Shown here: positions 7,465 to 8,735 of the stretch, piece by piece
Numbering within the stretch: the first letter of the stretch is position 1
Layout of the letters: the number at the start of each line of letters is the position of its first letter
From: JADJEI01 sp035328465
GTDB taxonomy: Bacteria; Bacteroidota; Ignavibacteria; Ignavibacteriales; Ignavibacteriaceae
Direction of reading: 5' to 3'
Length of the DNA stretch: 8,735 nt
Assembly (NCBI GenBank): GCA_035328465.1
Contig: DAOLIQ010000110.1
Coordinates: 1-8,735, forward strand
The notes under the pieces: model-generated
What the model was told of the DNA's origin: nothing
Databases searched by the model: none
The model's input: the letters and a program-made list of their open reading frames with translations, nothing else
Program-made: the position numbers and the translations under genes

Positions 7465-7842
7465 ATGGCACTCGATCAAATTTTAGTAATCTTAGGTGGA
7501 CTTGGTTTATCGGTTTTGGTTGCCTGGTATTTCTGGTTCTCTGAAAAGAAAGCTGTTAAGGTAGAGAGTTCGGATTCCGGTATTCAAGAAGCGGTAATCA
7601 AAGTTAAAGGCGGCTACACGCCCGATGTTCTTGTATTCGAAGCCGGAAAACCAATCAAACTTAATTTCATTCGGGAAGAAACAGCAGGCTGCACTGAACA
7701 AGTTATATTCTCAGACTTTAATAAAACAGCAACACTAACACCGTTCAAAACTATTCTGGTAGAATTAAAAATAGACAAACCAGGTGAATACGGTTTTCAG
7801 TGCGGAATGGGAATGATTAAAGGGAAATTGATTGTTCAATAA
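7465..7842 (+). CDS. Membrane-anchored cupredoxin-like protein with Cys/Met copper ligands
   Basis: A 125-residue protein with one N-terminal helix (about 5-25) and a cupredoxin-like beta domain (about 43-125). Conserved features are the strand start IKVKGGYTPDVLVFEAGKPI, then C76 (AGCTEQV) and C113-G-M-G-M117 (FQCGMGM) before the final strand GKLIV. There is no histidine in the whole protein, so a blue type 1 site (two His, Cys, Met) cannot form; a soft Cu(I) site made of C76, C113 and M115 or M117 is likely. Relatives are typically encoded next to or fused with copper ATPases. Orientation is unclear: the domain would normally face the periplasm, yet three Lys (KK, VK) follow the helix and none precede it, which by the positive-inside rule favours a cytoplasmic domain. 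AAGGAG (7451-7456) overlaps the copA stop eight bases before ATG, so translation with copA in one operon is well supported. Confidence 0.85.
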   Translation: MALDQILVILGGLGLSVLVAWYFWFSEKKAVKVESSDSGIQEAVIKVKGGYTPDVLVFEAGKPIKLNFIREETAGCTEQVIFSDFNKTATLTPFKTILVELKIDKPGEYGFQCGMGMIKGKLIVQ

Positions 7843-7932
7843 TTTTCCTTTAAAACCTTATTTGTTCTAAACGTGGTCAATGAAAACATTTAAATGAAGA
7901 AATGACTTTAGCTAAATAACAATAAAAATAAT

Positions 7933-7938
7933 GGAGAG
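7933..7938 (+). promoter_or_regulatory. Ribosome binding site that decides the DUF1573 gene start
   Basis: GGAGAG lies four bases before the ATG at 7943 (seven from the GGAG core start). It overlaps the alternative in-frame ATG at 7931, which has only an A-rich leader before it. This favours 7943 as the start and removes four residues (MESK) from the N-terminus. Confidence 0.6.
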
Positions 7939-7942
7939 TAAA

Positions 7943-8419
7943 ATGAATTCTAATAAAACAAAATTTTTTTTGTTTCTTCTGATCGCTTTTGTTTTTGTGG
8001 GTATCCATCCCTACGGGACAAGTTTATTATTTGCACAAATTGAAAAAGGTCCGAAAGCAGTGATCCGTCCAATGGGATATGATTTTGGAAATATTGTTCA
8101 AGATTCAATTGTTGCAAGAAATTTTGTGATTACAAATGAAGGCAACGATGTTCTTAAGATAACCAAAGTTAGTGCTTCTTGTGGATGTACCGCTGTAATG
8201 CCTGCAAAGAATGAATTAAAGCCGGGTGAATCAACAGACATAAAAGTTACATTTAATTCAAAAGGAAAATCCGGGAAACAAAACAAGATCATTACCATTG
8301 AGACAAATGATCCAAAGAATTCTACAATAAAACTTTCTCTGACTGGAAATGTTTTCATAAAAGAAAGTTCTTCTAATCAGATTGAAAAAAGTAAAACTGA
8401 AAATTTCAAAATAAATTAA
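7943..8419 (+). CDS. Secreted DUF1573 domain protein
   Basis: A 158-residue protein with a basic N-terminus (NKTK), a long hydrophobic core (8-21) and a probable signal cleavage after LLFA (residue 31). The DUF1573 domain (about 38-145) shows YDFGNI (46-51), FVITNEGNDVLKI, the typical S79-C80-G81-C82-T83 and PGES-IKVTFNSKGKSGKQNK-IT-ETNDP. The domain has an immunoglobulin-like or ASPM-like beta-sandwich fold and is abundant in Bacteroidota; its role is unknown. The CGC pair could bind a soft metal ion or form a disulfide, and the copper neighbours make metal binding attractive, but this is inference. The C-terminus ends in a short polar tail (SSSNQIEKSKTENFKIN). The ATG at 7931 would add four residues, but the ribosome binding site favours 7943. 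The 100-base gap from the cupredoxin gene contains no clear terminator, so it may still belong to the copA operon. Confidence 0.85.
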   Translation: MNSNKTKFFLFLLIAFVFVGIHPYGTSLLFAQIEKGPKAVIRPMGYDFGNIVQDSIVARNFVITNEGNDVLKITKVSASCGCTAVMPAKNELKPGESTDIKVTFNSKGKSGKQNKIITIETNDPKNSTIKLSLTGNVFIKESSSNQIEKSKTENFKIN

Positions 8420-8433
8420 TAAATCACCTTACG

Positions 8434-8448
8434 TAAAAGGAGCTTTTA
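8434..8448 (+). repeat. First internal hairpin of the palindromic element
   Basis: TAAAAG (8434-8439) and CTTTTA (8443-8448) form a perfect six-pair stem with loop GAG. Two more Watson-Crick pairs and one G-T pair can extend it outward (8431-8433 with 8449-8451), in competition with the outer inverted repeat. Confidence 0.6.
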
Positions 8449-8452
8449 TGTC

Positions 8453-8473
8453 ATTCTGAACTTGTTTCAGAAT
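8453..8473 (+). repeat. Second internal hairpin of the palindromic element
   Basis: ATTCTGAA (8453-8460) pairs with TTCAGAAT (8466-8473) to give a perfect eight-pair stem around the five-base loop CTTGT. It is the left of two equal-sized hairpins that can also pair with each other over the full 27 bases. Confidence 0.75.
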
Positions 8474-8495
8474 CTTCTTTTCCTAAGATTTTGAG

Positions 8496-8516
8496 ATGCT
8501 GAAATGAATTCAGCAT
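8496..8516 (+). repeat. Third internal hairpin of the palindromic element
   Basis: ATGCTGAA (8496-8503) pairs with TTCAGCAT (8509-8516), again eight pairs and a five-base loop (ATGAA). Compared with the second hairpin one stem pair has changed from T-A to the equivalent of G-C on both sides, a compensating change that keeps the stem. Confidence 0.75.
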
Positions 8517-8581
8517 GACAACTGCGTAAGGTGCTTAATAAATCAACTGACTTATAATTATAAACTAAAAAGGAACTTATC

Positions 8582-8735
8582 ATGAAAACAATGATGTATT
8601 TATCTTTTCTACTTGCCGCCTTTCTTTTGATTACCGGATCATCTTTTGCTCAGGATACGACACAACAAAAAAGTTGCTGCAATAAAGATATGAAAGAAAT
8701 GAATGAAGATTCACATCATACCATGGATATGGACA
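8582..8735 (+). CDS. Secreted Met/His/Cys-rich protein, 3' end outside window
   Basis: Only the first 51 residues are visible. They start with a signal peptide: MKT, a hydrophobic core (6-18) and a likely cut after SSFA (residue 23). The mature start is polar and rich in potential soft-metal ligands: C32-C33, M37, M40, H45-H46, M48 and M50 in repeats such as MKEMN and MDMD. Such Met/His-rich leaders occur in periplasmic copper-binding proteins of Bacteroidota, but the domain that would name the family lies beyond the window, so no function is assigned. The ATG is well placed eight bases after AAGGA (8570-8574). The gene starts 36 bases after the palindromic element; a TATAAT at 8553-8558 could be a -10 box, though no -35 partner was found. 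Confidence 0.75.
   Translation, partial: MKTMMYLSFLLAAFLLITGSSFAQDTTQQKSCCNKDMKEMNEDSHHTMDMD

Larger units (their letters stand above)
8416..8545. mobile_element. MITE/REP-like palindromic element with flanking direct repeats
   Basis: An 11-base direct repeat TTAATAAATCA occurs at 8416-8426 and 8535-8545, and between them lies a highly folded non-coding unit of about 108 bases. Near-terminal inverted repeats are CACCTTACG (8425-8433) and CGTAAGGTG (8525-8533). Two 27-base arms, 8449-8475 and 8494-8520, are inverted copies with 22 of 27 matches. The direct repeat looks like a target-site duplication and the left copy covers the stop codon of the DUF1573 gene, so the element seems to have entered right behind that gene. 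Its left copy overlaps the inverted repeat by two bases (CA), so the exact ends are uncertain. It encodes no transposase and would have moved with help from elsewhere. It could also serve as a terminator. Confidence 0.7.

Noticed and set aside
7907..7916. Palindrome TTTAGCTAAA before the DUF1573 gene
   Set aside because: It is only ten bases long and mostly AT, with no promoter-like boxes in fixed relation to it.
8552..8563. Perfect palindrome TTATAATTATAA with a TATAAT before the last gene
   Set aside because: A -10 box is possible, but no -35 sequence was found 16-18 bases upstream and a 12-base palindrome made only of A and T is weak evidence for an operator.

Overview
This window is a copper (or silver) handling region with every gene on the + strand. 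The DNA is AT-rich and the proteins are rich in Lys and Ile. The last genes encode secreted proteins, one of them a DUF1573 protein with a Cys-Gly-Cys motif. A palindromic repeat of the TTCTGAA/TTCAGAA type lies near the right end. Together these suggest a member of the Bacteroidota/Ignavibacteria group, possibly Ignavibacteria. That is inference from gene style; no marker gene is present.

Left block (1-4232): a tight run of five genes. It opens with the C-terminal three quarters of a CusA-type RND pump, which keeps all three methionines of the Cu(I)/Ag(I) site at exactly the CusA spacing. A P-II-like signalling protein follows, then a two-helix membrane protein of 88 residues, a class I SAM methyltransferase and a DUF302 protein with two cysteines. 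Gaps are 11 to 46 bases and nothing resembles an internal terminator, so this looks like one operon whose promoter and cusB/cusC-like partners would lie upstream of the window.

Gap (4233-4671): 439 AT-rich bases without a convincing gene. They hold a composite inverted repeat just after the DUF302 gene, a perfect 14-base AT palindrome, and a good match to a sigma-54 (-24/-12) promoter about 105 bases before the next gene.

Right block (4672-8735): a Cu(I) P1B-type ATPase with an N-terminal YHS domain and two HMA domains, then, 12 bases on, a membrane-anchored cupredoxin-like protein whose likely ligands are Cys and Met with no His. After 100 bases comes a secreted DUF1573 protein. Directly after its stop codon lies a compact element of about 110 bp with terminal inverted repeats, three internal hairpins and an 11-base direct repeat at both ends. 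This looks like a MITE or REP-like insertion. The window ends inside a secreted protein rich in Met, His and Cys.

Taken together, the ATPase would move Cu(I) out of the cytoplasm, the cupredoxin could bind it at the membrane, and the RND pump would expel it across the envelope. The P-II-like, membrane, methyltransferase and DUF302 genes are accessories of unknown role, and their conserved linkage to metal efflux is the least understood part of the region.
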